Notes under the pieces: model-generated
The model's database searches: none
The model's input: the letters and a program-made list of their open reading frames with translations, nothing else
Told to the model about the DNA's origin: nothing
Source: JACVRN01 sp035276685
Lineage (GTDB): Bacteria > Acidobacteriota > Blastocatellia > Pyrinomonadales > Pyrinomonadaceae
Reading direction: 5' to 3'
Length of the DNA: 64,000 bases
Assembly: GCA_035276685.1 (NCBI GenBank)
Contig: DATELK010000199.1
Location: 46,804-110,803 of the forward strand
Translations under genes and position numbers: made by a program
Shown here: one piece after another, positions 1-11,500 of the stretch
Position numbering within the stretch: the first letter of the stretch is position 1
Layout of the letters: each line of letters starts with the position of its first letter

Positions 1-2
1 TC

Positions 3-1781
3 GGAGACGGTTTCGCGGCGGGCGATAGACCGGCCTTCGAGCGCATCACGACCGAGATGGTTCACTTCCTGAAAAAGAACAGGCTCGCCAGACCTTTCGA
101 CCTGTTATGCACCTCCATGAACTTCTGGCGCGCTTTCGTCCCGGCGACCAAGCGCGGCATCTCAGTCCTTTGCGAGGTCTACACTTATCCGGAGAACGGC
201 AAGTTGTTCGCTTTACCCGTGCTGCCACCCGTCGAGCCGCCGGACAGCGGCAAGTGGAACTTAGCCAATCTCATCTACGCTATGGGATTGCCGGTTGCCA
301 GGAACGGCGCGGCGCATGTTGCTCCCGATGATTTGCGCGCGGAATGGAAAGTTCTGGTTGATGTCCCTCCCGCTATTATTGATGATACGAATATCATCAG
401 CGACGACCTCATTGCTGACTGGCAGTCGCTGGCGACGAGGACTTTCATAGAAGAGGTGGATAACTATCCGGGCCTGTCCATGGGCGACCCGCCCGCCGCC
501 GACCAGAAGACCCGAACTCCGATGCTTGAGATTCATGGACGGCGCGGACGGCGCGGCGGACTTGACCGCTTCTTCTCGAATCTGGAAGGACAGAACATTC
601 CTTTCATCACAGAGAAACTGGAAGCCAATGACCCGCAGCAGCCGCGCCAACTCCCGCTCGGCGCATTATGGGCTGAGCAGTTGGGTTTCCCCTTTGACAA
701 CACGGGGCTGATTATCCTCGTCTCGTCTCTCCCCGGCGGGAGAGCGCAGAACTCCGGCACACACATCACCGTCAGCACCCAAAATGGTTGGCTCAAGATT
801 CCGGTTAAAGAGGTGGGAGGGAAGCTTGAGCTGGACTACCCGAGCGTAGAGGTTAAGACAGACCCCGACATCGCTCGAACTATCGCGCACGAGCTGGGCC
901 ATTCCTTCGGCCTTGGCGATGAATACGTAGAGGTCGAGAGCGCCTTCAAGGGAACGAGGGCGGATTTGGAAGGGCACGCAAACCTTGAGGGGAAAAAAGA
1001 GGTCACGGAAGTACAGGCGGGGAACCTGGTGTTCGTTCCTAAAAAGATTTACTGGAACTGGCATCGCGTCAGAAAGGCCGCGGTCATTGAAGGAACGATA
1101 GAGAGCGCGGGCGGTAATCGCATACGCGTGCCGGTACAACTCGGCGACGGAGAACAATTCGGGAATAACGACCCCGTGCTCTTCAGGCTGCGCGTCCCCG
1201 GAGAAATACTCGCTAAAGCTTTGGACATCACGGTGAGCGACAGGGAGTTCAAGGTCGTAGACCGCGAGTTTCTAGACCCGCAGAAGAAAGACCACGTCAA
1301 GGCCCTTATCATAGAGCCTCAGTCCGGCGCGGCTGATATTCCGGCTCTACAAATTTTCGAGCCGGGGAGCCTGCTCTTTATACCTCTCCGAGACTCCTCT
1401 TTAGACCCGCCCTACGCGACGATGGTGGCCTCGAACATACAGCAGAAGATTAGCAGGGACGGGCCGCTCTATCTTCGGCCCACCGACCCCAGTAAATTAA
1501 CGGAGCAGGTGCGCGAAAATAAAGATACGCAAGTCCCGAATCTGAGAGGCGTCGACTTGCCAATCTGCTTCAAGAACAAGCCGAGGATTATCGGCCTCTA
1601 CGAAGGGGGCGCTCAATTCGGCCACGATATTTATCATCCCGCAGGTCTCTGCATGATGCGCACCAGTCACTCAAGAAAGACGGGCTTCTGCGCCGTCTGT
1701 CGCTACATCATGGTGGATCTCATAAACCCTTTCATGCACTTTCAGATAGATCGCGACTATAAAAAAAGCTATCCGAAATAA
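3..1781 (+). CDS. M64-like zinc metallopeptidase (5' end outside window)
   Basis: The reading frame is open to the left edge, so the N-terminus is missing; the ATG at 57 is internal. The first visible residues (GDGF, then a Phe and NFWRAF) resemble the start of the peptidase M64 (IgA peptidase) domain. A zinc-binding HELGHSFGLGDEY lies near 886-926 (HExxH plus a downstream acidic ligand). The C-terminus has a Cys-rich segment (CMMR, then FCAVC) placed as in M64 proteins. A roughly 170-residue insert without recognised motifs separates the zinc site from that end. It is the first visible gene of a run of five large plus-strand genes, 131 bp before the next. Protease activity is inferred from the motif; substrate and location are unknown. 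Confidence 0.7.
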   Translation, partial: GDGFAAGDRPAFERITTEMVHFLKKNRLARPFDLLCTSMNFWRAFVPATKRGISVLCEVYTYPENGKLFALPVLPPVEPPDSGKWNLANLIYAMGLPVARNGAAHVAPDDLRAEWKVLVDVPPAIIDDTNIISDDLIADWQSLATRTFIEEVDNYPGLSMGDPPAADQKTRTPMLEIHGRRGRRGGLDRFFSNLEGQNIPFITEKLEANDPQQPRQLPLGALWAEQLGFPFDNTGLIILVSSLPGGRAQNSGTHITVSTQNGWLKIPVKEVGGKLELDYPSVEVKTDPDIARTIAHELGHSFGLGDEYVEVESAFKGTRADLEGHANLEGKKEVTEVQAGNLVFVPKKIYWNWHRVRKAAVIEGTIESAGGNRIRVPVQLGDGEQFGNNDPVLFRLRVPGEILAKALDITVSDREFKVVDREFLDPQKKDHVKALIIEPQSGAADIPALQIFEPGSLLFIPLRDSSLDPPYATMVASNIQQKISRDGPLYLRPTDPSKLTEQVRENKDTQVPNLRGVDLPICFKNKPRIIGLYEGGAQFGHDIYHPAGLCMMRTSHSRKTGFCAVCRYIMVDLINPFMHFQIDRDYKKSYPK

Positions 1782-1877
1782 TAGAGAGCAGGCGCGCGGC
1801 CTCTCGTTGACCGAAAGAGCGAACAGGCCTGTACGGCTTTACTGAGCCTCGCACACATCCGTTACGCACTATCCTTC

Positions 1878-1901
1878 AGAAGAGTCCGAGAGCGGCTCTT
1901 C
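1878..1901 (+). other. Imperfect hairpin before the DUF6603-like gene
   Basis: The arms AAGAGTCCG and CGGCTCTT can pair around a short loop, 11 nt before the ATG at 1913. No T-run follows, so it is not a classical terminator. It may affect translation of the next gene. No Shine-Dalgarno motif is visible there. Confidence 0.3.
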
Positions 1902-1912
1902 CCCGAAACGTT

Positions 1913-4900
1913 ATGAGCGATGAGCGCGGAACACTGGAACTCATCGGCAGGCACCTGAGCCTGGCGCTTTATCCGCTCAGCGATGCCGTGAGCGGGACGG
2001 AGAACTTCAAGCAGTTTCTCTACAGGCTCGGGTGGAACGCCGAGGACATGCCACCGGCCTACGCGAATCTGGGAGCGCTCGCGAGCGCCGCCGTGCAAGC
2101 GCTGGAGAATCTGGACGAGACGCCGTCGCCCGAGGCCATTCTCGACCTGATTAAGAAGGCGAAAGATGCTTTCGACGGGATTCAGTCGATTACGGATGCG
2201 CCTGCGGGTGTCGATGCGACCGAGTTTCTGGCCGAAATCGGCGAGCGCATGTTTGAGCTTCTGCTGACCGACTACCTCGCGGCAGAGCTTCCGGCCGCTT
2301 ACAACCTGCTCTCGGCGCTGAACGTCATAGAGCCCGTCAGCGAGCCTGCTTCATCCTCGCGCCCCTCTTACATGCGCGTGAAATTCAAGTGGGAAGAGCT
2401 GCCTAAAATAGTCAGCGACCCGCTGAGCATCCCCGGCAGAGTCTATGGCTGGGGCACGAACGACCTCGACTTCACACTCGTCGCAGAGCACCTGAGCGAG
2501 CTCCTGGTCGCCCTGGATTTTCCCGTCATCGTCGAGCATGGCGATGACGAGCTGGTACAGGGCTACGCGGGTCTGGGGCAGGCGTTGACGCCTGAGACGA
2601 CCTCGCTCATAGTGCCCTTCTACTTCATAGAGATTGCCGGAAAGGATGTCGAAGCGGGCTTCGTGCTTCGAGAGCTTCCGGCGGCGCAGGGCAAGCTGCC
2701 CGGCATGGTCATAGAGCCTCGGCTGCCGAGCGAGTTTCCGCTGACGCTTCATCTTGCCGAGACGATTGACCTGCGATTGCGTGCCGGGACGAATGTTGCC
2801 CAGTTGTTCGGCATACTGATTCGGCCCGGCGACCTCTCTATCAAATATCCGCTCGCGCCCGGGACGACGCCGCCGTCCGCAGGCGTCGGTGTCGGTTTCG
2901 ACTTTCATCCGAAAGCCCCCGTTATCCTGCTGGGCGAGCGCAAGGCTACGCGCCTGGAGTTTCAGGGAGCCGCCGTCGATTTCGGTGCCGACTTTGTCAA
3001 CAATGAGCTTGAGGTCTTGCTGGGCGCGGAGCTGCGCGGGCTGGCGCTCATCCTCGCTGCCGGAGAAGGCGACAGCTTCCTGCGGAAAATAATCGGCGAC
3101 GGCCAGACGAAGATTGAAGTCCCGCTTGGGTTCGAGTGGTCAAGCCGCTACGGTTTTCGCTTCAAGGGCAGCGCGTCCTTCGAGGTCGCTCTGCACCCGC
3201 ATCTGAAGCTCGGCCCCATCGCCATTGACGATGTTATTATACGGCTCATCGTTCCGTCCGACCCGCAGCCGAAGGCCCTGCTCACGGTCGGCGTCGGTCT
3301 CTCGGGCGACCTGGGGCCTCTGAAGTTCGTCGTCGAGCAGGTAGGACTCAGCATTCAGACTACGTTCGTCAGAGGCAACGTCGGCCCGTTCGACATCAAG
3401 CTCGGCTTCAAGCCGCCCGACGGCATAGGGCTCTCCATCAACGGCGGCGGCTTCAAGGGCGGCGGCTTCCTCAAGCTCGATTTTGAAAAGGGCGAGTACG
3501 TAGGCATCCTCGAAATCGAATTTCAGGGAACCATCTCGCTCAAGGCCGTCGGCATTCTCAACACCAGGCTGCCGGACGGTCGCAAAGGCTTCTCGCTGCT
3601 CATCATCATCACGGCGGAGTTCACGCCGATTCAACTAGGTTTCGGTTTCACCTTAATCGGCGTCGGCGGCTTACTGGGGCTGAACCGCACAGCCCGCTTC
3701 GATGTCTTGCGCGCCGGAGTCAAAGAAGGCTCGCTCAACAGCATCCTCTTCCCCAAGGACGTGGTGGCAAACGCGCCGCGCATCATCAACGACCTGCAAA
3801 GAATCTTCCCGCCGCAGGAGGGACATTTTCTCATCGGGCCGATGGCTAAGCTCGGATGGGGAACGCCGCCGCTCATCACCCTGGAAATAGGGCTGCTGCT
3901 GGAGATTCCGCGCCCGGCCTTCGCCATTCTCGGCGTGCTCAGGATGACGCTGCCCAACGAGAGGGCGAAAGTTCTGAAGCTGCAAGTCAGCTTCATAGGC
4001 ATCTTTGACTTCGAGAAGAAGCAAATCTCCTTTGACGCGACGCTCTTTGACTCGTCCGTTTTGACCTTTACGCTGACGGGCGACATGGCCTTGAGGTTGT
4101 ACTATGGCGACGACGCCAACTTCCTCGTCACCGTCGGCGGCTTTCACCCCGCTTACGTTCCGCCGCCGATGAACCTGGGCAAGCTCGACAGGCTGGCTTT
4201 AGTCATCTTCTCAGGCAATCCGAGCCTGCGCGCCGAAACCTATTTCGCGCTCACTTCGAACACGGTTCAGTTCGGAGCCAGGATAGAGTTGAGCGCTAGG
4301 GCCGGGTCTTTCGGAATTTATGGTTTTCTCTCGCTCGACGTGCTCATACAGTTCTCGCCGTTCCATTTCGTCGCAGAGATAGCCGCGATGGTGGCGGTCA
4401 AACTCGGAGGCTCTACGCTCTTCAGCGTACGCGTGCGCATGACGCTCGAAGGGCCTACGCCCTGGCACGCGCGCGGCGAAGCCTCGTTTGAGATTGGCTT
4501 CATCTTTACCATCACCATCACGGTCGGCTTCGATGCGACTTTCGGCGAGGCGCGCCACGACACGCTGCCTCCGATAGAGGTCATGCCCGAGTTGAGGAAG
4601 GCACTGGAAAGCGTTACCAGCTGGCGAGCGCAACTGCCGTCTCAAAGCAACCTCAACGTCTCGTTGCGCACCATCGAGGGCGCGGAAGAGAATATCGTCC
4701 TGCATCCCTTCGGCACGCTGCGTATCAGTCAAAAAGTTGTTCCGCTCAATCTGGACATCGACAAGTTCGGCAATCAACGACCGGCCAGCGACAATCATTT
4801 CAGCATTACGAGCGTCAACATAGGCAACCAGCTTGAAGAGCTGTTCCCGGTCAGGGAGCAGTTCGCGCCCGCCCAGTTTATAGAGATGAGCGACGCCGAG

Positions 4901-5332
4901 AAGATAGCGCGCCGCTCGTTTGAGACGATGGACGCGGGCGTTGAGCTTGGCGGCTCCAATGCCGCCACCAGCGATTACGCCGTCAGGCTGGATGTCGAGT
5001 ACGAGGTCATCTACCTGCCGGAGAGAAAGCCGCCGCTCTTCGTCCGGATAATAAGCGACCTCTTCAATATCCTTCTGCTCGGCAACGCCACCTCCAAATC
5101 GCCGCTCTCGTTCGAGAGCAAATCGCCTTCGGTGCTGGGCGCAGAGAAGGTGGTCTTGAAGCAGGAACAGTTCGCCATCGCGAGCACCAGCACACTGCAA
5201 CTTCATCAAGCGAGCCTGCTGTTCGATAGCGAGGCCGAGGCTCACGCCTCTCTTGAGCGGCTGGTGCGCGCCAATCCGGGTCTGAGAGAAGAGGTACAGG
5301 TTATCTCTTCCTACCAGCTGAATAAATTATGA
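1913..5332 (+). CDS. DUF6603-like giant beta-rich protein (1139 aa)
   Basis: The N-terminal ~110 residues are helical. The body alternates hydrophobic strands with many Gly residues (a GGGFKGGGF-type stretch near residue 505), as in large proteins carrying the uncharacterised domain DUF6603. I recognise the family by style and by the N-terminal pattern (SLALYPLSDAV, FKQFLYRLGW), not by a search. No signal peptide, clear membrane segment or catalytic motif is visible. The stop overlaps the next start as ATGA (5329-5332), which suggests translational coupling with the 1047-aa protein. Its role is unknown; a structural or scaffold role in the five-gene system is a guess. Confidence 0.65.
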   Translation: MSDERGTLELIGRHLSLALYPLSDAVSGTENFKQFLYRLGWNAEDMPPAYANLGALASAAVQALENLDETPSPEAILDLIKKAKDAFDGIQSITDAPAGVDATEFLAEIGERMFELLLTDYLAAELPAAYNLLSALNVIEPVSEPASSSRPSYMRVKFKWEELPKIVSDPLSIPGRVYGWGTNDLDFTLVAEHLSELLVALDFPVIVEHGDDELVQGYAGLGQALTPETTSLIVPFYFIEIAGKDVEAGFVLRELPAAQGKLPGMVIEPRLPSEFPLTLHLAETIDLRLRAGTNVAQLFGILIRPGDLSIKYPLAPGTTPPSAGVGVGFDFHPKAPVILLGERKATRLEFQGAAVDFGADFVNNELEVLLGAELRGLALILAAGEGDSFLRKIIGDGQTKIEVPLGFEWSSRYGFRFKGSASFEVALHPHLKLGPIAIDDVIIRLIVPSDPQPKALLTVGVGLSGDLGPLKFVVEQVGLSIQTTFVRGNVGPFDIKLGFKPPDGIGLSINGGGFKGGGFLKLDFEKGEYVGILEIEFQGTISLKAVGILNTRLPDGRKGFSLLIIITAEFTPIQLGFGFTLIGVGGLLGLNRTARFDVLRAGVKEGSLNSILFPKDVVANAPRIINDLQRIFPPQEGHFLIGPMAKLGWGTPPLITLEIGLLLEIPRPAFAILGVLRMTLPNERAKVLKLQVSFIGIFDFEKKQISFDATLFDSSVLTFTLTGDMALRLYYGDDANFLVTVGGFHPAYVPPPMNLGKLDRLALVIFSGNPSLRAETYFALTSNTVQFGARIELSARAGSFGIYGFLSLDVLIQFSPFHFVAEIAAMVAVKLGGSTLFSVRVRMTLEGPTPWHARGEASFEIGFIFTITITVGFDATFGEARHDTLPPIEVMPELRKALESVTSWRAQLPSQSNLNVSLRTIEGAEENIVLHPFGTLRISQKVVPLNLDIDKFGNQRPASDNHFSITSVNIGNQLEELFPVREQFAPAQFIEMSDAEKIARRSFETMDAGVELGGSNAATSDYAVRLDVEYEVIYLPERKPPLFVRIISDLFNILLLGNATSKSPLSFESKSPSVLGAEKVVLKQEQFAIASTSTLQLHQASLLFDSEAEAHASLERLVRANPGLREEVQVISSYQLNKL

Positions 5333-8300
5333 GCATCGCAAAATATTCATTCCTGCCGTGGCTGAGAAGAGGGCTGGCCAACCTGCTTGAGCAGAGCGCG
5401 ACCGGCGTCCGCGCCGAGCTGAGCGTCTCCGTAGTCATCAACAAAGACCTGTCTCATCCCATCATCAGGAAGGTCAATCTCATCGGCCCTGCCGACGTGA
5501 TAGGCATCAACCCGGCCATGATTGTCCGCACGGAGCCGCGCAACTGGATTACCGACTTCGAGCCGAACTATCTGGCCTTCGTAGAGTTTTACGATGAAGA
5601 TTTTCCGTGGCGATATAGTCCTGAGACGATTCAGGCTCATCATCGTCTCACGCCCTGGCTCTGCCTGATGCTGCTCAAAGAGGACGAATTCTCCAGAGAC
5701 GACTCGCCGAACAAGCCTCTGCCCGCCATCAACGTCAAGGTCACGCGTGACGAGGTTCTGCCTGACCCGGATGAAATCTGGGCCTGGGCGCACGTTCATC
5801 TCAACGCGGAGGTGACGGTTGACGGCAATCACTCGCCGAACCTTTCCGGCCTGAACGCGCTGCTCGGCAGCAATCCTGACAGGGCCGTTTCCAGAGTGCT
5901 TTGCCCGCGACGCTTGCAGCCCGATACGGGCTACTACGCTTTTCTGATTCCCGCCTATGAGGTCGGTCGCAAGGCCGGGGTGGGTGAAAAGGTTAATGAA
6001 ACGGATGCTGCGACGGCGCTCTCGTGGGTGAAGGGAGAGACGGGTGATAAGAAGTTTCCTGTCTATTACGAATGGTTCTTCCGCACGGGCGTCGCCGGGG
6101 ATTTTGAAGCTCTCGTCAGGCAGTTGCAACCCAAAACTCTGGACGAGAGAGTGGGCATGCGCTACATGGACGTGCAGCAGCCGGGCTTCGGCATGCCCGT
6201 CATACACACCAGCTTTAAGTTGAAACCCGAAGACCCGGAAGATGTGGTCGGACTGGAAGGAGCGTTAAAGGCTCCCGCCACCAAAGCCATCCCCCTCTCT
6301 GCCGACAGCAATTTCCCGTCTGAGCTTGAGCCAATCGTCAATCTTCCGGCAGAGGCTCAAGCCAACGGCGTAGACGACGACCCCGTGATTTCTCCTCCGC
6401 TTTACGGCAGATGGCACGCGCTGGTTGAGCGTTTGAGTATCAGGGAGGAGGACGCGAACTGGGTTAACGAGCTGAACAAGGATCCGCGCTATCGCGCGCT
6501 CGCAGGCTTCGGCACGCGTGTCGTGCAGAAGAATCAGGAAGAGTACATGCGAAAAGCATGGGAGCAGGTCGGCGAAGTGTTGGCGGCCAATCGGAAGATT
6601 ATACAGGCGCAATGGGCCATGCAGACCAGCAACCTTATTTTCCTCAAACATCTGTCGGCCTTGCCGCCAGCCAAGGTCTTGCAGGTCACGGCCGCCGTTC
6701 ATAGAAAGATACTGGGCAGCCCCGTCACCGTTCATCATCACGTGAGAGAAAGCCGTTTGCCGCCTGCCGCCTTAAGCGGCGCGTTCCGCAAGCTGCTCAG
6801 GCCGCACGGGCTGTTAGCGCAAAGATTCCTGACCGACCCGGCGAGAAACATCCCTCAAATCATTAACCAGCTCAACGACGGCACCATCACGGCCGCGCCG
6901 CCGAAGGGAACTTCAGCTGACGCGCCGACGCTTGAAAATGTAGCTGAGGCGACGGCTCCGAAAATTCCCGGCTGGCTCGCGTGGCTGCTCAAATATAACC
7001 TGTGGCTGCTGGTTATTATTCTGGCGCTGCTGCTGGCGCTTTTTCTCATAGTCGGCGGCATCGTGACGCTTGCTTTCTCTCTACTCGTGGCCGCAGCCGC
7101 CGTCGCAGGTTATATCTGGACGCAAAATCTGAAAGCAAGGCTCAAAGCCTCAGAGAGTGTGAAGCCGGAGGCTTTAACACAGGAGGCATTGGAGGCCGTT
7201 CCGCAGCAGAGCAACTTCGAGTTGATGCCCGGAGGACAATTGCTGACGGCTGCCGCGGGCGGCGCGTCCGACAACGCCGTCGCCGCCTCTTACCGCGCGG
7301 CCCTGACTGATTACGCTCAACTGATGGAGGTCAGAGCGCCCGAGAAGCCTGTCACGCAACCTCTGAACATCCGTGCCATACACGCCACTGTGATGGAAGA
7401 GATTAGACCTCACGCGGCTTTTCCGAAACGAGTGTTGCCGACGATTAAGGTCGGGGCGAACCGGCTGGAAGAGATAGAGATGGTGATGGCCTATCCGGAT
7501 ATTAAGGACGCCATGTACAAGCCTCTGGCCGAAATCTCCGAAGAGTTTTTCGTCCCGAATCTCAATCTTATAGAGCAGAACACCATCGCGCTGATGGTGA
7601 CGAATGAGCGGTTCATAGAAGCCTACATGGCTGGGCTGAATCACGAGTTTGCGCGAGAGCTGTTGTGGCGGGAGTATCCTACGGATCAACGCGGCAGCCC
7701 CTTCCGCCAGTTCTGGGAGGTGACGAGCTTTGCCAAAGACCCGAATCTGACGGAAGCCGCGCGCGTCGAAAAGCTGAAGGACATCACGCCGCTTCACACC
7801 TGGACGAAGGACTCCAAACTTGGCGAGCACAGCAACCGCGAAGAGCTGCAACGGCCCGTCACACCGGACGACCCGGACTTGGTGATAGTCATACGCGGCG
7901 ACCTGCTCAAGCGTTATCCCAACACTCTCATCTACGCCCAGGCGGCAAAGTGGGGAACAACGCCCGAGACCGCCAACCAGCTCATCGCTTATGACGAGAC
8001 GGGCCAGCTCATACAGGACGGCGACCACATCAAGTATCCGCTCTACAAAGCGCACGTCGCCCCGGACATCTACTTCCTCGGCTTTGACTTGAAGGTGAAG
8101 CAAGCCAAAGGCGAGGTGACGGAAGAGACGGCGGCGGAAAGAGCGCGGCTAGGCGATAACAATCTGGGCTGGTTTTTCATCATCAAGGAGATTCCGGGCG
8201 AGCCGCGCTTCGGCCTGGACGAAGGCGAAGCGACAGACCCCACGGGACAGAACATCATGCTGGAGAGCTGGGACGACCTCTCCTGGAGAAACCTAGGCGG

Positions 8301-8472
8301 CGAGACGACGAAGATAATCAACCTCGCAAGCCGCAGCGTCACCGTGACGAGCCCCGCCAAGAATCCTGAAAACGTGCAATGGAATTCTAACGCAGCCGAC
8401 ATGGCTTATGTGCTTTACCAGCAGCCCGTGCTGGTGGCGATTCATGCTCGTGAAATGCTGAAAGGCATCTGA
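5329..8472 (+). CDS. Unassigned conserved-looking 1047-aa protein with central membrane segment
   Basis: I cannot name the family. The N-terminal half (to about residue 540) has sharply sequence-like motifs such as FVEFYDEDFPWRYSP and LTPWLCLML. A strongly hydrophobic stretch at about residues 553-603 could form two membrane helices. The C-terminal half carries NHEFARELLWREYPTDQRG near residue 769 and a PNTLIYAQAAKWG segment, which look like conserved family signatures. There is no signal peptide. The start overlaps the preceding stop by 4 bp. The protein may sit at the inner membrane with two large soluble halves, working with the neighbouring giant proteins; this is inference. Confidence 0.6.
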   Translation: MSIAKYSFLPWLRRGLANLLEQSATGVRAELSVSVVINKDLSHPIIRKVNLIGPADVIGINPAMIVRTEPRNWITDFEPNYLAFVEFYDEDFPWRYSPETIQAHHRLTPWLCLMLLKEDEFSRDDSPNKPLPAINVKVTRDEVLPDPDEIWAWAHVHLNAEVTVDGNHSPNLSGLNALLGSNPDRAVSRVLCPRRLQPDTGYYAFLIPAYEVGRKAGVGEKVNETDAATALSWVKGETGDKKFPVYYEWFFRTGVAGDFEALVRQLQPKTLDERVGMRYMDVQQPGFGMPVIHTSFKLKPEDPEDVVGLEGALKAPATKAIPLSADSNFPSELEPIVNLPAEAQANGVDDDPVISPPLYGRWHALVERLSIREEDANWVNELNKDPRYRALAGFGTRVVQKNQEEYMRKAWEQVGEVLAANRKIIQAQWAMQTSNLIFLKHLSALPPAKVLQVTAAVHRKILGSPVTVHHHVRESRLPPAALSGAFRKLLRPHGLLAQRFLTDPARNIPQIINQLNDGTITAAPPKGTSADAPTLENVAEATAPKIPGWLAWLLKYNLWLLVIILALLLALFLIVGGIVTLAFSLLVAAAAVAGYIWTQNLKARLKASESVKPEALTQEALEAVPQQSNFELMPGGQLLTAAAGGASDNAVAASYRAALTDYAQLMEVRAPEKPVTQPLNIRAIHATVMEEIRPHAAFPKRVLPTIKVGANRLEEIEMVMAYPDIKDAMYKPLAEISEEFFVPNLNLIEQNTIALMVTNERFIEAYMAGLNHEFARELLWREYPTDQRGSPFRQFWEVTSFAKDPNLTEAARVEKLKDITPLHTWTKDSKLGEHSNREELQRPVTPDDPDLVIVIRGDLLKRYPNTLIYAQAAKWGTTPETANQLIAYDETGQLIQDGDHIKYPLYKAHVAPDIYFLGFDLKVKQAKGEVTEETAAERARLGDNNLGWFFIIKEIPGEPRFGLDEGEATDPTGQNIMLESWDDLSWRNLGGETTKIINLASRSVTVTSPAKNPENVQWNSNAADMAYVLYQQPVLVAIHAREMLKGI

Positions 8473-8514
8473 AGCTTCAGGGCGGCAACGAAGCTCGCAG
8501 GCGATAGACCGCAT

Positions 8515-11500
8515 ATGAGAGACCTTGAACAAAGTCAAGCCAGCATCTCGGAGGCCCGGCACGAGCGGGACGAGGCCGAAAATCGTCTGCATCAGACCAA
8601 CGGCCGGTTGTCTCAGACGACTGAGCAGCTACGCGCGTTGAAGCGCGCGGGTGTGTCCGACGAAGACCCTCGAATAGAAGAACTAATCGCGCAGCAGAGC
8701 CAGCTCGCCACGGCTCTCTCAACACAGGCGGCGGAGCTTGATAGACTGCGCGCGACGGCTCATGCCCTACAGCTCAAGCTGCTGGAAGATTTGCCACAGC
8801 GACTCGTAGAACAATTGGACGACCGCTTCCCTTTCCTGCTGTTCCCCATCAGGATTGAGACGAAGTTTATGACCGCGAACGGGAAGCCGGAGCTGTGGGT
8901 GCGTATCTTCCCGGATGTCATCTCTAACTTTACGCATCAGTCGGCGCTGACAGCCGATGAGCGCAAGGCGGGAGAGGATTACTGGACAAAGCGCTGGGAG
9001 GCTCGCGGCAAATCGGAGGCGGAACAAGAGACGCTGCATCGCGGACTCTGGAACGTGCTGGCGACCGGCTTCGGGCCTCAGCGCGCGGCCTGGGTCATAC
9101 ACGAGACCAGGCCAACAAACTGGTCGGACGACCTCAACTCGATTGGTCAACTAAATTTTCCCGCGCCGCAGGAGACTATGGCTGAGCCTTGGACGCGCGC
9201 TCCGCATGCGCGTGGGATGCCCGACCGCTTCGTCGTCACGACGTATCGCGGCCGCCAGAAAATTCACGAAGTCCTGGGCGCGCACGTCCCAGACAATCTC
9301 AAGCTCGGGCCGGACCCGCTGCAAATCAAAGAAGAGCTGAAGCGAGAGGAGAGCACAGGAGAGATTGCGGTCGGCGAGGAAATCGCCTGGATGTTCGACT
9401 TTAAGAAGGCGGAGCGCGTGGGCATGGCCGTCCGCATAGAGTTGGAGCCAGGCGACCTCAGAGGTTTTGACCGCGTGGTGGTGCTGGGGCTGCGGCTTTC
9501 ATCCGATGCGCGCAAGAGCGGTCAACTACTCGAAGAGCTGATTGATAATCATCATTACGCCAACGAAGGCTTGAGCCTCGTCCCGCAGGGGACGCCGACG
9601 AACAATACGGAGAACGAAGGGTCTGGCTTCAGCACGCTCGACACCGCGAATGAGAAGAGCTTTGAGACCGAGACGGGCGGAGAGCTTTTCAAAGAGACCG
9701 TAGACTACTTTGGAAAAGCGGACGGTCAGAGGCTGGCCGAAGCTCTGGGCATCAGAGCCTCCGTCTTTCATCACATCAGGCACAGCGACGGCACGGACAT
9801 TAAAGAGGCGCTGGCGATGAACACGGCGCTCTGGGCCGCGACTTGGGGCCTCTTTCTGGAACGCTGGATGGAGCCGCAGTTCAGCGAAGATGACGTTAGC
9901 AGCACGCAGGAATTTTTCACGGAGTTTGTGACCGGCAGAGGCCTGCTGCCCGCTATCAGAGTGGGCAATCAACCTTACGGCGTGCTTGTCACCAGCTCTT
10001 TCGACAAGTGGAGATGGGCGACGCATGAGACCGATGGAGCCCCTGCGTATTGGGACAACCTGAAAGCCATACTCGCCCGGCTGCAAGGGCAGTGGCAAAT
10101 GTTCGCCGAGCGACTGGTGGCGCACGCCGGAAAGTCGGATGACTTTCAGAACCTGCTTTCAGTCGTCGGCCTGCAAGCCAGTTCCGTGGAATATTATTCG
10201 CGCAAGGCCGTCTCTGATTTGAATACCTGGAACTACCTGAACTTTGGCGGCTTCGCTCCATTCATGCAGCGATTCTGGAACGAGCTTCAACTAAGAAAAG
10301 CTGCCGCGCTCGCCGCCATAGGTCTCGGCGCACCGGCCAATCCCTTCATCAACAAGCTGACTTTTCTTTCCCAGCTCGACTCGCTGCAAGACTCGCCCTT
10401 GATTGATGCCGACCCGAAAGTCCCTTTGTCCGAGCGTGACCGCATTCGGCCCTTCAACGACACGGATAATTACATCGACTGGCTGCTGAAGAGCGACTGG
10501 GAGGCTATCAAGAGTCAGACGTTCAAAGACAAAACGGGCCAGACCATCTCGCCGCCCTCAGCCCTGCTCTTCAGGATGCTCTACAGGTCTTACACCGAAA
10601 GCTTCAACCGCACGATAGTCCGAACGCTGGCAGGCGCGAACGCCATCAGCGTCTTGCCTGTGGCCCGGGAGCTGGAAAATATAGGCCATCAACATCTGAC
10701 CCTGACCGATTATCAGAACGTGGATGCCTCTCGCATCATGTCTGCCGGTAATGTTCCGCTGACGACTGAGAAGATTACGCTCGGCGCGCACCTGCAAAGG
10801 GGTCTGGTGCTAAACGTCGCGCCCATGCCCGAGGCCATTCCGCTGCTCTCTGTGAGAAAAGCGCTTGAGACTTTAAGCCTCTGTCCGACCGCAAGGCTTG
10901 AGCGGCTCTTTGCAGAGCATGTGGATTTGTGCAGCTACAGGCTGGACGCCTGGCAGACAGGAATCTTCGCGCGCAGGCTTCATCAACTGCGACACTCCGG
11001 CGGCCCCGTTGTCGGTCTAGCTTCCAATCCAAGCTTTCGCTCGGGCATCTACCTGGGAGCCTTCGGTTGGGTCGAAGACTTGCGCCCGGCAGCATCCAGA
11101 AAAACTGTCTCGCTCGACACGCTTCCTGAAAAACTACGCAAGCCGGATAAGGGGCGTGTGGTTGAAGACGAGGCTAACGAAGGCTACATTCACGCGCCTT
11201 CCACGACTCACGCCGTCGCCGGGGCAGTCCTCCGAAACGCATACCGGTCGCACCATAACGAAGAGACTATGGCGGTTAATCTCTCTTCGGAGCGAGTCAG
11301 AACCGCGCTGACTTACCTTGACGGGTTACGCAACAATCAGGAGCTGGCGGCCTTGCTCGGCTATCAATTCGAGCGCGGCCTGCACGACAACCATCGACTC
11401 GAATTGCAGCTCGACGCCGTTATCTACCAGTTCCGCGAAGCGTTCCCGTTAATCTCTAAAGTCTTAACGCCTGTGCCGGGTGGAACGCGCGCTGAGGTGA

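Noticed and set aside
4211..5245. 344-aa antisense frame across the DUF6603-like gene
   Set aside because: Long antisense frames are expected in high-G+C coding DNA; it lacks a domain, a ribosome site and good composition.
7174..8103. 309-aa antisense frame in the 1047-aa gene
   Set aside because: Shadow of the plus-strand gene, no recognisable domain.
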